A DNA stretch of 64,000 bases from Candidatus Nitrospira kreftii (GCA_014058405.1 CP047423.1:2712501-2776500), one strand, 5' to 3'; numbered from the stretch's first letter, positions 1 to 8,254 are shown. Program-made: numbers and translations. The notes: generated by a model not told the origin, from the sequence alone.

Positions 1-404
1 TACTCCACATCGTCGAGGTGATCGGTCTTGGCTCCGGAGACTTCCCCGACGATCGTCATCTTGGTTCCCGCTACAATCGTCGCTGGGTCGAGAAACTTCG
101 GCTGGATCGCGAAGAAACGTCCTTGTGATTGTTGGCGGTCCAAGATCGGCCGTTCGTCCTTATTGAGCGGCAATTGTAGCAGCTCGATCTGCGTTCCATC
201 TTTCAGTCGCTTAGCCTTCAGCACCTCCCCGCCGAGGACCAGCACTCGGCCTTGGTACGATTCAGGTGCCGCAATGACCTCGGCAAAAGTCACTGTTCGA
301 TCAACCAAGGGCTCCAGCTCATCAGGAACCACTCGCTGAGAAGCACAGCCTGCGATCAACAGCCCGACTAGCAGCCAGAGCACGTTGCGAGGGAGGACAT
401 GCAT
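1..404 (-). CDS. Slp-family outer-membrane lipoprotein (3' part cut by window edge)
   Basis: I read this on the minus strand from an ATG at 404-402; it runs off the left edge, so about 134 residues are visible. The start shows a short lipoprotein signal with lipobox LIAGC (Cys20), followed by a mature region with PEL(E)PLVD and then GRVLVLGGEVLKAK and GTQIELLQLPL, a pattern typical of the Slp (starvation-inducible outer-membrane lipoprotein) family. Slp proteins are anchored in the outer membrane; their molecular role is poorly known. It is divergent from the DUF2959 lipoprotein gene at 568. The family call rests on remembered motifs, not on a search. Confidence 0.72.
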   Translation of the reverse strand, partial: MHVLPRNVLWLLVGLLIAGCASQRVVPDELEPLVDRTVTFAEVIAAPESYQGRVLVLGGEVLKAKRLKDGTQIELLQLPLNKDERPILDRQQSQGRFFAIQPKFLDPATIVAGTKMTIVGEVSGAKTDHLDDVE

Positions 405-567
405 GTTCACACTATAGCGCTATCGCAGCACCGTTGCTATCATCAATGATCGTTGAGAATGTCAACTAGGATCTTTCCCCTTCGCCCAGCATCAGTTATG
501 ATGGGAGCCTTAGATCCCTGCATGAGTTTCTTTGATCATTTGCCCTGTGCGATTGGAAGAGGTGATT

Positions 568-1224
568 ATGTTGAGAGTCGTTCTGGCCATCATGCTGCTG
601 TGGATCCCGCTGAGCCTCTCCTCATGCGACAAAGCCTATATCGCAACGATGGAAAAAATGGGCTACGCCAAACGCGACATTCTGAGCAGCCGCGTCAAGT
701 CCGCGCGCGATGCGCAGGAAGATGCCAAGCAGGAGATCCAAACCACCTTGGAGCAATTTGGGAAAGTGGTCTCTTACGAAGGGGGAGACCTGGAAGATAC
801 GTACAAGAAACTGAGTGGCGAACTGGAGACGAGCGAAGACAGTGCGGAGGCGGTCAACAAGCGGATCCAAGATGTCGAAAGCGTCGCCGACGCACTCTTC
901 TCGGAATGGGAACAAGAACTCGGCCAGTACTCCAGCGTCGACCTGCGGCGGAAGAGCCAAGCCAAACTCACTCAGACCAAAAGCCGCTACAAGGACATGC
1001 TCGCGGCCATGAAACGGGCCGAACAGCGAATCGAACCGGTGCTCAAACCGCTGCGCGACCAGGTACTCTACCTCAAACATAATTTGAATGCCCGAGCGCT
1101 GGCCGCCATCAAGGGCGAACTGGTCAAAGTCGATGCGCAGGTCGATCAGCTGGTCAAGGATATGAACCGTTCCATTGCCGAAGCCGACAAGTTCATTCAG
1201 TCGATGGAAAAAGAATCGGACTAA
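568..1224 (+). CDS. DUF2959 family lipoprotein
   Basis: A 218-residue protein. The ATG at 568 is chosen over an upstream in-frame start at 532 because it follows an AAGAGGTG Shine-Dalgarno and begins directly with a lipoprotein signal, lipobox SLSSC (Cys20). The mature part is a long, charged, nearly all-helical protein with the DUF2959 pattern: MEKMGYAKRDIL near the start, RDAQEDAKQ, a GGDLEDTYKKL block, ALFSEWEQEL and YLKHNLNARALAAIKGE near residue 170. Members are periplasmic-facing coiled-coil lipoproteins of unknown function. It is followed after 25 bases by the metallopeptidase gene, so the two are probably cotranscribed. Confidence 0.8.
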   Translation: MLRVVLAIMLLWIPLSLSSCDKAYIATMEKMGYAKRDILSSRVKSARDAQEDAKQEIQTTLEQFGKVVSYEGGDLEDTYKKLSGELETSEDSAEAVNKRIQDVESVADALFSEWEQELGQYSSVDLRRKSQAKLTQTKSRYKDMLAAMKRAEQRIEPVLKPLRDQVLYLKHNLNARALAAIKGELVKVDAQVDQLVKDMNRSIAEADKFIQSMEKESD

Positions 1225-1249
1225 TTTTCAGACGTCAGAGGGAACGGCG

Positions 1250-2122
1250 ATGCGTATCGAAGGCCAGCGGGGAAGCGACAACGTTGAGGATCGTCGCGGT
1301 ATGGGGCCTGCCCGTATCGGAGGCAGGGGCGGCCTCGGCATCGGAACGATTGTGCTCGTGCTGGCCGTCAGCTATTTCACCGGAGCCAATCCCCTCACCG
1401 TCTTCAACATGATCAACGGGGTCCAGAGCGTGACTGAGACTATGTCGCCGTCGGCCCCATCGGAGTCCGGACCTGTCGGCGCGCCAAGCGACCAACTCGG
1501 CAGATTTGCCTCGGTCGTCCTCGCCGATACCGAAACCACCTGGCGCATGCTCCTCGGTCCCCGTTACGAAGACCCGCGTATGGTACTGTTCACCGGCGCC
1601 GTCCAATCCGCTTGCGGCACAACCTCTTCGGCCGTCGGTCCCTTCTATTGCCCCAACGACCACCGGGTATATCTCGATCTTGCATTTTTCGACGAGATGG
1701 CGCATCGTTTGGGAGCGGCTGGCGACTTCGCCCAGGCCTATGTGATCGCGCATGAGGTCGGCCATCACGTGCAAAATCTCCTCGGCGTCGCAGAGAAAGT
1801 GCATCGCCTCCAGCGACAGGTCTCCGAAGCGGAAGGAAACGCCCTTTCGGTCCGGATGGAACTTCAGGCCGACTGTTATGCTGGCGTGTGGGGATATCAC
1901 GCCAAGCAAGAACGCAATTTGATCGAACCAGGAGATTTTGAGGAAGGGCTACGGGCAGCGGCGGCTATCGGAGATGATCGGCTGCAGAAAATGTCACGGG
2001 GCCACGTGCAGCCGGAAAGTTGGACCCATGGCTCATCGGAACAGCGCATGACGTGGCTCAAACGTGGGCTGGAGTCCGGTGATCCAGCCGTGTGCAACTC
2101 ATTTGAGGAGAGTCGATTATGA
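1250..2122 (+). CDS. YpfJ-like neutral zinc metallopeptidase
   Basis: A 290-residue protein starting MRIEGQRGSDNVEDRRG, the typical N-terminus of the YpfJ/KPN_02809 neutral zinc metallopeptidase family. I prefer ATG 1250 to the longer in-frame start at 1175, which lies inside the upstream gene. There is one membrane segment at about residues 29-46, so the enzyme is probably anchored with its catalytic domain outside. The zinc motif HEVGH sits at 168-172 and is followed by HVQNLLG, with a downstream ELQADCYAGVWG block that supplies the third-ligand region. Substrates are unknown in the family. Its stop overlaps the next start by 4 bases (ATGA). Confidence 0.85.
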   Translation: MRIEGQRGSDNVEDRRGMGPARIGGRGGLGIGTIVLVLAVSYFTGANPLTVFNMINGVQSVTETMSPSAPSESGPVGAPSDQLGRFASVVLADTETTWRMLLGPRYEDPRMVLFTGAVQSACGTTSSAVGPFYCPNDHRVYLDLAFFDEMAHRLGAAGDFAQAYVIAHEVGHHVQNLLGVAEKVHRLQRQVSEAEGNALSVRMELQADCYAGVWGYHAKQERNLIEPGDFEEGLRAAAAIGDDRLQKMSRGHVQPESWTHGSSEQRMTWLKRGLESGDPAVCNSFEESRL

Positions 2123-2565
2123 GCGCCGTACAAAGCTCAGCTCACAGCGGGTTCTTTGGGAAGACCTTCGGCACAATTCTCTCCAATCCTCCCTGGGCAG
2201 CGAAATCCTTTCTCGCTGCCGGTGCTACCACCGTCGCCGGGTTCGGCGCCTGGCTCAGCGACATGATGTCCCCGGCGCTCGCTCGTGGAGGAGCCAGCTT
2301 CCTTGGGGGCTTCCTTATCGGATGGGCACTTCGAAAGACCTTGATGCTCGCCTTGCTGATCACCGCCGCCTTGGCCGCGCTCGTTTTCGCTTTAAAAGCG
2401 ACCGGCTGGATTCACCTGGAGTGGAATTTGATCCAAGCGGATGTGACACACACCCTCGATTGGGCGCGCGGCAAGGCTCAAGGTCTCAAAGAAATAGTAA
2501 CCGGCTACTTATCCTCGATCGGCGCCGGTGCTGCCGGAGCCTTGTTTGGATTTCTAAGGAAGTAA
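2119..2565 (+). CDS. FUN14-like small membrane protein
   Basis: A 148-residue protein translationally coupled to the upstream metallopeptidase (ATGA overlap at 2119-2122). It has three hydrophobic stretches: AAGATTVAGFGAWL, GASFLGGFLIGWAL and a long segment around MLALLITAALAALVFAL. The order GGFLIGWALRKTLMLALL followed by GWIHLEWN resembles the FUN14 domain (GF-x-G-Y-x-L-K-K ... V-N-W-D), though it is too short and divergent to be certain. Bacterial FUN14 proteins have no settled function; the coupling suggests a partner or accessory of the membrane metallopeptidase. Confidence 0.6.
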   Translation: MSAVQSSAHSGFFGKTFGTILSNPPWAAKSFLAAGATTVAGFGAWLSDMMSPALARGGASFLGGFLIGWALRKTLMLALLITAALAALVFALKATGWIHLEWNLIQADVTHTLDWARGKAQGLKEIVTGYLSSIGAGAAGALFGFLRK

Positions 2566-2631
2566 CATAAGTCGCGAAATCGATCTGGCTCTAAGCTTTT
2601 CCCGAATCTCTCCGCATCACTACCCAGCTGC

Positions 2632-3033
2632 CTAATGTTTCCTCACCGACCGGACATCCAATGTTCCTAGATAATGTCCTTCGATCGTGACCTCATCGCC
2701 GTCTTTGAGCATGACCGGTTCCATCTGGCAAAGCGCTGCATAGCTTGCCTGAATCGTCCCGGTGCCGTCCTCAACCATAAAGTCCTGTATGCATTTCTCC
2801 AGCTTGGTATTGTTGCCGATGAAATGATGCATTTGGTACCCGCTGACTATGCCTTCAACCTGGACGACTTTCATCTTGTAGGCTTCAGGATAGGTCTGTA
2901 AGGAACTGATCTTGACCGGTTCCGCTGCCCAGACTGTGGATGCCAGGAACGCAAGCGTGGCGAACATGAGTCCAACTGGTCTCGTCACCACTGCCATCAA
3001 GAATCGCTCTGAGTTGTGCGCGTGAGGCTGCAT
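2632..3033 (-). CDS. Secreted OB-fold-like hypothetical protein
   Basis: A 133-residue protein. The ATG at 3033 is preceded by a strong GAGGAGG sequence at the right distance; the internal Met13 has no such site. The first ~36 residues form a signal peptide with a long n-region ending AVVTRP...STVWA, cleaved probably before AEPVKISS. The mature part has a beta-rich pattern (VVQVEGIVSGY, FMVEDGTGTIQ, DEVTIEGHYLG) like small bacterial OB-fold proteins that bind ligands in the periplasm, plus two cysteines (C-I-Q-D and L-C-Q-M-E) that could form a disulfide. It lies 26 bases after the secreted Lon-like gene and is probably its operon partner. The function is unknown. Confidence 0.65.
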   Translation of the reverse strand: MQPHAHNSERFLMAVVTRPVGLMFATLAFLASTVWAAEPVKISSLQTYPEAYKMKVVQVEGIVSGYQMHHFIGNNTKLEKCIQDFMVEDGTGTIQASYAALCQMEPVMLKDGDEVTIEGHYLGTLDVRSVRKH

Positions 3034-3059
3034 TATAACCCCTCCTCTTCTATTGATTC

Positions 3060-3953
3060 TTAGGGTGCGGGCCGAAGCGCTTGACCGGTCGCGGCGCTAT
3101 AGGCTTCCGCGAGTGAGTACACTTGGATCACCCCAATGGATCGTTCGGCACCGGTAAAGCTGAGATGGCTGTTATCCAAACCATCGGGCACGATCATGGT
3201 GGTCTTTCTGAGGTCACGGCAGGCCCCCATCTTATCCACCAATCCGCCCACAGGCCTGATCTCTAAATCTGGCTCAATAGTCCCCGACATGCAGATATCT
3301 TGGCGAATGGAATCGCCAAGCAGTGCCGCGGCAATGCCCACGGCGAATATCCCTCCGGCACTGGGCCCGTCCATCGGCATTGGAACCAACAAGCGCACCG
3401 AAAGGTATCTCGGATCGTACCCGACGGCTTTAGCAGCGGCGACAACAGCCGTCCATAATGAATGTACGGAAACGGGCATCATATTCGAATCTGGGATTAC
3501 CTCTGGGCCCTTTCCATCCGCTTTGTAGGCGACGATGAGATGTGCAAGCAACCCGGCCCATGCGCCGGTGATAAACCCTGGCTTGGCTTGCGTCACACCC
3601 AACACAGGCAACGGTACAGAGACTTCAGCAAAGGGCAACGGCTTTCTGCCGTGAAATAGTGATGGAGAATGGGGAGTGGCGGCGCCCGACGCAGGCGGCC
3701 GAACGACCATCGGAGGTGTAGGGCGCAACGAAGGAGAAATCTGAAGGGGCGAATAGGTCTTCGCCTCCCCGAACTGTCGGCAGCCTGGGTATTCACGGTC
3801 CGTATAGAGATCCGACTGCCCGGGTCGAGGACAGACCCAGGTTTCAGCCCATCCTGTATGAGGGAAAATATAAGCCGATCCGACACAGGCCAATAGGCAT
3901 AGGAGAGAACGCAGGTGTAGGCAGCGCGAGAGTATCGGAATCTCTGGATACAT
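3060..3953 (-). CDS. Exported protein with Lon-type (S16) protease domain
   Basis: A 297-residue protein. The N-terminus has a signal peptide (hydrophobic LLCLLACVGSAYIF, possible cleavage near GWA-ETW, residue 36), then a cysteine-bearing, proline-rich linker. Residues ~110-290 look like the proteolytic domain of Lon: MDGPSAGG with Ser198, then a CMSGTIEPDLEIRPVGGL block and VDKMGACR with Lys241. The Ser-Lys spacing of 43 residues equals that of the Lon catalytic dyad (family knowledge). There is no AAA+ ATPase domain. An exported, ATPase-free Lon domain would act in the periplasm. It precedes the OB-fold-like gene on the same strand. Confidence 0.72.
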   Translation of the reverse strand: MYPEIPILSRCLHLRSLLCLLACVGSAYIFPHTGWAETWVCPRPGQSDLYTDREYPGCRQFGEAKTYSPLQISPSLRPTPPMVVRPPASGAATPHSPSLFHGRKPLPFAEVSVPLPVLGVTQAKPGFITGAWAGLLAHLIVAYKADGKGPEVIPDSNMMPVSVHSLWTAVVAAAKAVGYDPRYLSVRLLVPMPMDGPSAGGIFAVGIAAALLGDSIRQDICMSGTIEPDLEIRPVGGLVDKMGACRDLRKTTMIVPDGLDNSHLSFTGAERSIGVIQVYSLAEAYSAATGQALRPAP

Positions 3954-4056
3954 GCTGGCTTATGCGAATGAGCGGCATCTGAAGCCTAGCTCTGGAAGCC
4001 ACTTTCGTCAAAGCCACGGTAGTTTGTGACGAATCGACGGGTTCAACGGCGGAACA

Positions 4057-5331
4057 TCATCCAGGCAAAGCTTGATACCAGCCGTTGGTCTGGACAAGGG
4101 TCATCTTACTGTCGAAGAGCGCGCTGACTCGGTCATTCGTGAGCACGGTGGATTTGTGGCCGTCGGCAATGATCGTCCCCTCTTTGAGGAAGACCACGCG
4201 ATCGATCTCAGGTGGGATTTCATGCAGATGGCGAGTCACAAGCAGAATCGTCTTCCCTTTAGCAATTTGGGCACGCAACAGATCCAGATATTGAAAACAG
4301 GCTTTGGGATCGAGCCCGCTGGTTGGCTCATCGAACACCAGCACCGGCGGATCATGCACCAACGCTCTCGCCAACAAGAAGCGCCGCTGCTCGCCGGTTG
4401 AGAGATGGCCGAATCGTCGACCGGCCAAAGATTCGATACCGAACTCCCGTATCAGTTCATCGGCCCTCGTCAACTGAGTTTTACTGAACTCTTGGTGGTC
4501 GTAGGTGTCATTGCTGGCATAGAAACCAGAGAGGATGACATTGAGCCCTTCGGCACAGATTAAGTAATCGCGCTGGAGATCGTGCGAAATAATGCCGATC
4601 TGCTTCCGCACATCCCAGACATTCCAGCGCTCATCACCGAACAGGACCATCCGTGTGTCGTCTCTCGGCATGGCATGCACATCGCCTGAGAGCAATTTGA
4701 GGAGTGTCGATTTTCCCGACCCATTGGGTCCGAGAACGGCGGCGTGCTCACCCTCCCGAAGCATGAAGGACAAATCAGAAAACACACAGGTGTCGCCTCG
4801 ATAGACCGTAGCATGTTGGATATCGATAATTGATGGAGAGTCGGCCGACGGTGCTGGCCCTTGTGTCCGTACATCAATTGGGCTACTGACAGGCTGCCTC
4901 GTGCGGCGAACCTGCTCAAGACCGGCCCGAGCCAACGCATCGACACGTTCATTATCAGGATGTCCGTTGTGCCCTCTGACCCAGTGCCATTCCAGCGTAT
5001 GACTCGAAGCCAGATGATCGAGCCGTCGCCACAAGTCTTCATTCTTGACCGCTTCTTTTCCGGCTGTTTTCCACCCTCGCCGCTTCCAACTGTGGATCCA
5101 CTCACTGATACCCTTCTGAACATACTGTGAGTCGGTGTAGACACGAGCGGTTACCGGCTGGGTGAAGGACTGCAACGCCTCAATCACGGCGAGTAATTCC
5201 ATCCGATTGTTCGTCGTCGACGGCTCACCCCCACAGAGTTCGGTTTCACTATCGCCGTTTCTCAGCAAGACTCCCCATCCACCTGGTCCAGGATTCCCGC
5301 TGCAGGCACCATCCGTATAAATCTCCACCAT
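4057..5331 (-). CDS. RNase HI fused to ABC-type ATP-binding protein
   Basis: One uninterrupted 424-residue frame. The start at 5331 gives [15 protein letters not shown] and has GAGGA nine bases upstream; two in-frame Met codons lie 5' of it. Residues 1-150 are RNase HI, with the four acidic catalytic residues visible: Asp7, Glu45 (NNRMEL), Asp67 (YTDSQ) and Asp131 (NERVDAL). A ~25-residue Ser/Pro linker leads to an ABC ATPase at ~168-424: Walker A GPNGSGKS (201-208), signature LSTGEQ (310-315), Walker B VLVFDEP (330-336) and H-loop His368. No membrane segment is present. RNase HI removes RNA from RNA:DNA hybrids; the ABC half resembles soluble, ModF-like ATPases. The biological reason for the fusion is unknown. 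Confidence 0.9.
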   Translation of the reverse strand: MVEIYTDGACSGNPGPGGWGVLLRNGDSETELCGGEPSTTNNRMELLAVIEALQSFTQPVTARVYTDSQYVQKGISEWIHSWKRRGWKTAGKEAVKNEDLWRRLDHLASSHTLEWHWVRGHNGHPDNERVDALARAGLEQVRRTRQPVSSPIDVRTQGPAPSADSPSIIDIQHATVYRGDTCVFSDLSFMLREGEHAAVLGPNGSGKSTLLKLLSGDVHAMPRDDTRMVLFGDERWNVWDVRKQIGIISHDLQRDYLICAEGLNVILSGFYASNDTYDHQEFSKTQLTRADELIREFGIESLAGRRFGHLSTGEQRRFLLARALVHDPPVLVFDEPTSGLDPKACFQYLDLLRAQIAKGKTILLVTRHLHEIPPEIDRVVFLKEGTIIADGHKSTVLTNDRVSALFDSKMTLVQTNGWYQALPG

Positions 5332-5423
5332 TCCGTGCATTCCTCGGTACCTTCGGCAAGGCAAAAGCAGTCTTGCCTACTCCGCTAAATGTTTGGAACA
5401 TATCAGTTTGCCTATGGAGCAAA

Positions 5424-5603
5424 CTAGGGGTTGGCCAATAACTTCAGGATGCGCTTCGCAAGATATTCATTGATCTCGGCATGTCGTGGAACCGGCTGAG
5501 ACATATTTGTGGTAGGATTGTGATACCAGTCATGCTTTCCTCCATGGCGAACCAACTGACAGCCACGGGCTTCGAGTTGCCGAATCAGATCCCTTCGCTT
5601 CAC
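5424..5603 (-). CDS. hicA: HicA-family mRNA interferase toxin
   Basis: A 59-residue protein read by eye. It starts with GTG at 5603-5601, which overlaps the hicB stop as GTGA, and ends with TAG at 5424. The sequence begins MKRRDLIRQLEARGC and contains VRHGGKHDWY, where the G-K-H motif holds the catalytic histidine of HicA, followed by PVPRHAEINEYLAKRIL. HicA toxins fold as a small dsRNA-binding-like domain and cleave mRNA during translation. The order is hicB then hicA, with translational coupling expected to keep toxin and antitoxin levels linked. Confidence 0.88.
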   Translation of the reverse strand: MKRRDLIRQLEARGCQLVRHGGKHDWYHNPTTNMSQPVPRHAEINEYLAKRILKLLANP

Positions 5604-5791
5604 CGGAGCGTCAGTTCAGCGAGTTTTCGGACCCCAGGGATTTCTCCGCTGGTGAGGTCTTGATAAAGATCTCGGAGATGGGACTGCAACTCTTCGAGGG
5701 ACTGCCCCTGCGTCCAATAATCCGGATAGTCCTGCAGATAACCGAGCCACTGTTCTTTGTCCTGCCAATAGATATAGTGAGTCGATTCCAT
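5600..5791 (-). CDS. hicB: HicB-like antitoxin
   Basis: A 63-residue protein beginning MESTHYIYWQDKEQWLGYL and continuing QDYPDYWTQGQSLEELQSHL, the partial RNase H-like fold of HicB antitoxins (G-Y-L-x-D-Y-P, then the T-x-G-x-S-x-E-E-L helix). No C-terminal helix-turn-helix or ribbon-helix-helix domain is present, so DNA binding, if any, needs another part of the complex. It is immediately upstream of, and overlaps, the HicA toxin gene. An upstream -10 hexamer only seven bases from the ATG suggests a leaderless or very short-leader transcript. Confidence 0.82.
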   Translation of the reverse strand: MESTHYIYWQDKEQWLGYLQDYPDYWTQGQSLEELQSHLRDLYQDLTSGEIPGVRKLAELTLR

Positions 5792-5798
5792 ATGAGCT

Positions 5799-5826
5799 AT
5801 TATAGCGGCGATCTTCTGGCTTGCAA
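5799..5826 (-). promoter_or_regulatory. Predicted hicBA promoter with palindromic -10 region
   Basis: On the minus strand, TTGCAA (5826-5821), a 16-base spacer and a perfect TATAAT (5804-5799) lie just before the hicB ATG at 5791. The -10 box sits inside the perfect palindrome GCTATTATAGC (5796-5806), a plausible autoregulatory operator. A normal start site would fall on or next to the ATG. Confidence 0.55.
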
Positions 5827-5894
5827 AGAGACCGAAGATTCAAGCTCCTATAGCGTCTGTCATGGTGCACCCGAAAATGGCTTCATCCGATCGC

Positions 5895-5923
5895 GTGACT
5901 CGACTCAACCACTTGGGTACAAT
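5895..5923 (+). promoter_or_regulatory. Predicted promoter of crcB-DUF190
   Basis: GTGACT at 5895-5900 and TACAAT at 5918-5923 with a 17-base spacer, 41-56 bases before the possible crcB start codons. The -10 matches five of six consensus bases and the -35 four of six. I found no fluoride-riboswitch sequence between this promoter and crcB. Confidence 0.4.
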
Positions 5924-5979
5924 GGGGCGCTAATCGTACCGAGCCTTGTGGAGCGAGACAAATACTGCGTACACTTCTG

Positions 5980-6348
5980 TTGATCGGCACAGGCGGGTTC
6001 ATCGGGTCGATACTCCGTTACCTACTGAGCGGGTATGCGCAACATCTCAGCAAAAGTATCCAGTTTCCATTCGGCACTCTGGCCGTCAATATCGTGGGCT
6101 GTGCGTTGGTCGGATTCCTGGCTGAGCTTGCCGATCATCGAGGCGTCATCTCCGGTGAACACAGAGCCTTTCTGATGGTCGGGTTATTGGGGGGGTTCAC
6201 GACCTTTTCAGCATTCGGCAACGAGACGATGAACCTCCTACGCGACGGAGAACTGTGGTTGGCCTGCGGCAATGTCGTCGGCCATACAGTGCTTGGGTTG
6301 GCCGCCGTATGGGCCGGTTATTCCACAGCCTATCTGCTCTGGAAATGA
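5980..6348 (+). CDS. crcB: CrcB/FluC-type fluoride channel
   Basis: About 122 residues with four hydrophobic segments. Family motifs are visible: GTGGFIGSILRYLLSG at the start, FPFGTLAVNIVGCALVGFL (the conserved G-T-L-x-V-N), then LLGGFTTFSAFGNE (G-G-x-T-T-F-S-T/A-F) in TM3. These residues line the fluoride pore in FluC channels, which act as dimers to export fluoride. The first possible start in this frame is not ATG: TTG at 5980 is given here, but CTG at 5965 would give the more usual MRTLLLIGTGG start and lies a better distance from a GGAG at 5950. It forms an operon with the DUF190 gene four bases downstream. Confidence 0.88.
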   Translation: MIGTGGFIGSILRYLLSGYAQHLSKSIQFPFGTLAVNIVGCALVGFLAELADHRGVISGEHRAFLMVGLLGGFTTFSAFGNETMNLLRDGELWLACGNVVGHTVLGLAAVWAGYSTAYLLWK

Positions 6349-6351
6349 TCG

Positions 6352-6696
6352 ATGCAAACTAAAAACGGATGTGTGCTGAGAATCTATGCGGGAGAAAGCG
6401 ACAAACACGAGGGGCGACCGCTCTATGAATGGATTGTCGCGCAGGCCCATACACGGCAGTTATCCGGCGCCACCGTCTACCGCGGACTCATGGGATTCGG
6501 ACCCCGCACTCGCGTGATTCACACCTTCAAAATTGAGCGCCTGGCCGAAGATCTTCCCATCACCGTCGAAATCGTTGATTCGCGAGACGAGGTCGAGGAG
6601 TTTCTCGCCTTCATCGAACAGCAGGGTCACACAGGTCTGGTAGCCACCCTACAGTCTGTGGAGCTTCGCACGTTTGAGAGACGTACCTCGCAGTAG
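6352..6696 (+). CDS. DUF190 (PII-like) protein
   Basis: A 114-residue protein with the DUF190 pattern: CVLRIYAGESDKHEGRPLYEWI, then ATVYRGLMGFGP and LPITVEIVDSRDEVEEFL. The fold of this family resembles PII signalling proteins. It starts three bases after the crcB stop; crcB-DUF190 pairing is a recurrent gene order in bacteria, so a role in sensing or regulating fluoride export is a reasonable inference. The stop at 6694-6696 lies 69 bases before the left end of the IS element. Confidence 0.85.
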   Translation: MQTKNGCVLRIYAGESDKHEGRPLYEWIVAQAHTRQLSGATVYRGLMGFGPRTRVIHTFKIERLAEDLPITVEIVDSRDEVEEFLAFIEQQGHTGLVATLQSVELRTFERRTSQ

Positions 6697-6765
6697 CTCG
6701 TCTGTCTCACGACCTTCCAAGCATGACAAACCATGCAAGTAGGAGACTGATTCTTTATCCTTTAG

Positions 6766-6780
6766 CCCGGATTCCGCAGT
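6766..6780 (+). repeat. IS left terminal inverted repeat
   Basis: Fifteen bases exactly complementary to 8314-8328. It lies 25 bases beyond the transposase stop codon, so the element is compact at this end. Confidence 0.9.
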
Positions 6781-6790
6781 AGAGAGATGC

Positions 6791-8254
6791 TTAAGGGGAA
6801 GCTCTTGGCGTGTGGGGTGACGGTCGGCCTGTCGGCACTGGGACATTCGCGGCGTGCACAGCGGTCTGATTCGGCTCATTCGCGTCGGTGAAATCCCACT
6901 CCAACTGCGCCGCAATCGGGAGCCCCTCGGCAAGCGTGCGCAGGCGCTGGAGAAATTCGAGCCGTTCCTCCGGAGGCACCGCGAAGCGGACGCGCAGCCG
7001 TTGCGCATCAGGCATCAGATCCGCCCCGACGAGAAAGACTCGATCCCGGACGGCCCGCAGCCGCCGTTCAAACCAGCACGACGGAAGCACGGTTTCCCGA
7101 AACCCCATCAACAGATTGTAGAGCACGCAGCCCGTGCGGAAGGCGGCATCCGTCGCATCGAAGGACTGGAGACAGAAGGTGTCCAGGCTCAGGTCTTCCT
7201 TGAGTTCCTTGATGCGGTTCTCACAGTCGGCCCGGCCCGCATACATGCGGGTGACCAGTTCCGCGGCAAAGGGCACGGTGGTGACAAAGACGCGGTAGGT
7301 GTAGCCGGGACACTCGATCAGCCGCCGCCCACTGGCCGTGGGCCGCTCCGTCAGGGTCTGACGCAGACAGACAAACCGGCGAGTCTGGCCCCGCCAGGCC
7401 GGGAGCGTCGCCAGCACGTCCGCGACCGCGATGCCTCGCGTGACGGGCTGCCAGTCCGCTTCGGGAATGCGGTGGATGACCAGCTTCCGCACCAGCGGAG
7501 TCAGCCGGGCCACGATGATATACGGGAGCTCGTGCGCTTCCAAAGCAGTAAAAAACGCCGTCACACAGAAGCCAGCATCGGCCCGCACGAGTCCGATCCG
7601 ATGCCCCGCCGGCAACATGGTCAGCGCTTGTGCGAGAACCTCTCGCACGCCGTTGGCCGTCCCCGCATGCCCAGCCCGCAAGGTGGCCCATAAGAGTCGC
7701 CGACGTTCGCTCAGCCAGGCCACCAGCGGATGATGGGAAGGCCGACCGTGTTTGAGCGGATTGTGCCCCTTCAGGCTCCCCGCTTGCTCGCCATAGCGAC
7801 AGAAGACGGTCGAGTCCAGATCGAGCGTATGGCCCAACAGAATCGGTCGCATGGTGGCGAGTGACATCCGCATCAGCGCCTCTGCTACCTCAGTAGTCCG
7901 TCGGTACGTGAAGCCCTGAAAGAACCGACGCAGCGTATCCGGTGACGAGAACCGGGGGACCCCCAGTAGTCGCGGCAGCAGGGGATCCCGGCGATAGCGG
8001 GTGAAGTGCTCGAAGCGCTCCGCCCCCAGGGCCAGCCCATACCACCAGGCCAGCAGCACGTCGACCGCGGGAATCTGATTGTTGGACGTCTTGGTGAAGG
8101 AGACGAGGAGGGGCACACCCGCCGCGCGCAACCCGATCAGTTCAAAGTACAGTCGCAGCAGGATGGCTCCGGCCCAGACGGTGATCGGATGGTCGGTGAA
8201 CGCAAAGCGGAGCTTGGGGTAGAGCGGTGAGGCCGGAGCCGGACGATTGCGCAT
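6791..8254 (-). CDS. IS1380-family DDE transposase
   Basis: A 487-residue transposase. ATG 8254 is preceded by AGGAGG at good distance; an in-frame TTG at 8275 would add seven residues. The RNase H-like catalytic core shows a first Asp in GHTLDLDSTVF, a second in GLVRADAGF, and the glutamate in MYAGRADCENRIKELKEDL, the Y-x-x-R-x-x-x-E-x-x-I-x-E-L-K signature region of IS4/IS1380 enzymes. The N-terminal part has WYGLALGAERFEHF and GVPRFSSPDTLRRFF, typical of IS1380. The frame is intact, so the element may still be active. Confidence 0.92.
   Translation of the reverse strand: MRNRPAPASPLYPKLRFAFTDHPITVWAGAILLRLYFELIGLRAAGVPLLVSFTKTSNNQIPAVDVLLAWWYGLALGAERFEHFTRYRRDPLLPRLLGVPRFSSPDTLRRFFQGFTYRRTTEVAEALMRMSLATMRPILLGHTLDLDSTVFCRYGEQAGSLKGHNPLKHGRPSHHPLVAWLSERRRLLWATLRAGHAGTANGVREVLAQALTMLPAGHRIGLVRADAGFCVTAFFTALEAHELPYIIVARLTPLVRKLVIHRIPEADWQPVTRGIAVADVLATLPAWRGQTRRFVCLRQTLTERPTASGRRLIECPGYTYRVFVTTVPFAAELVTRMYAGRADCENRIKELKEDLSLDTFCLQSFDATDAAFRTGCVLYNLLMGFRETVLPSCWFERRLRAVRDRVFLVGADLMPDAQRLRVRFAVPPEERLEFLQRLRTLAEGLPIAAQLEWDFTDANEPNQTAVHAANVPVPTGRPSPHTPRASP

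Noticed and set aside
5355-5377. GGCAAG/CTTGCC hairpin between hicA and the RNase HI fusion
   Set aside because: Stem of six, loop of eleven and no T-run; too weak to call a terminator.
5805-5980. Fluoride riboswitch upstream of crcB
   Set aside because: I searched for the conserved crcB-motif sequence and saw none.
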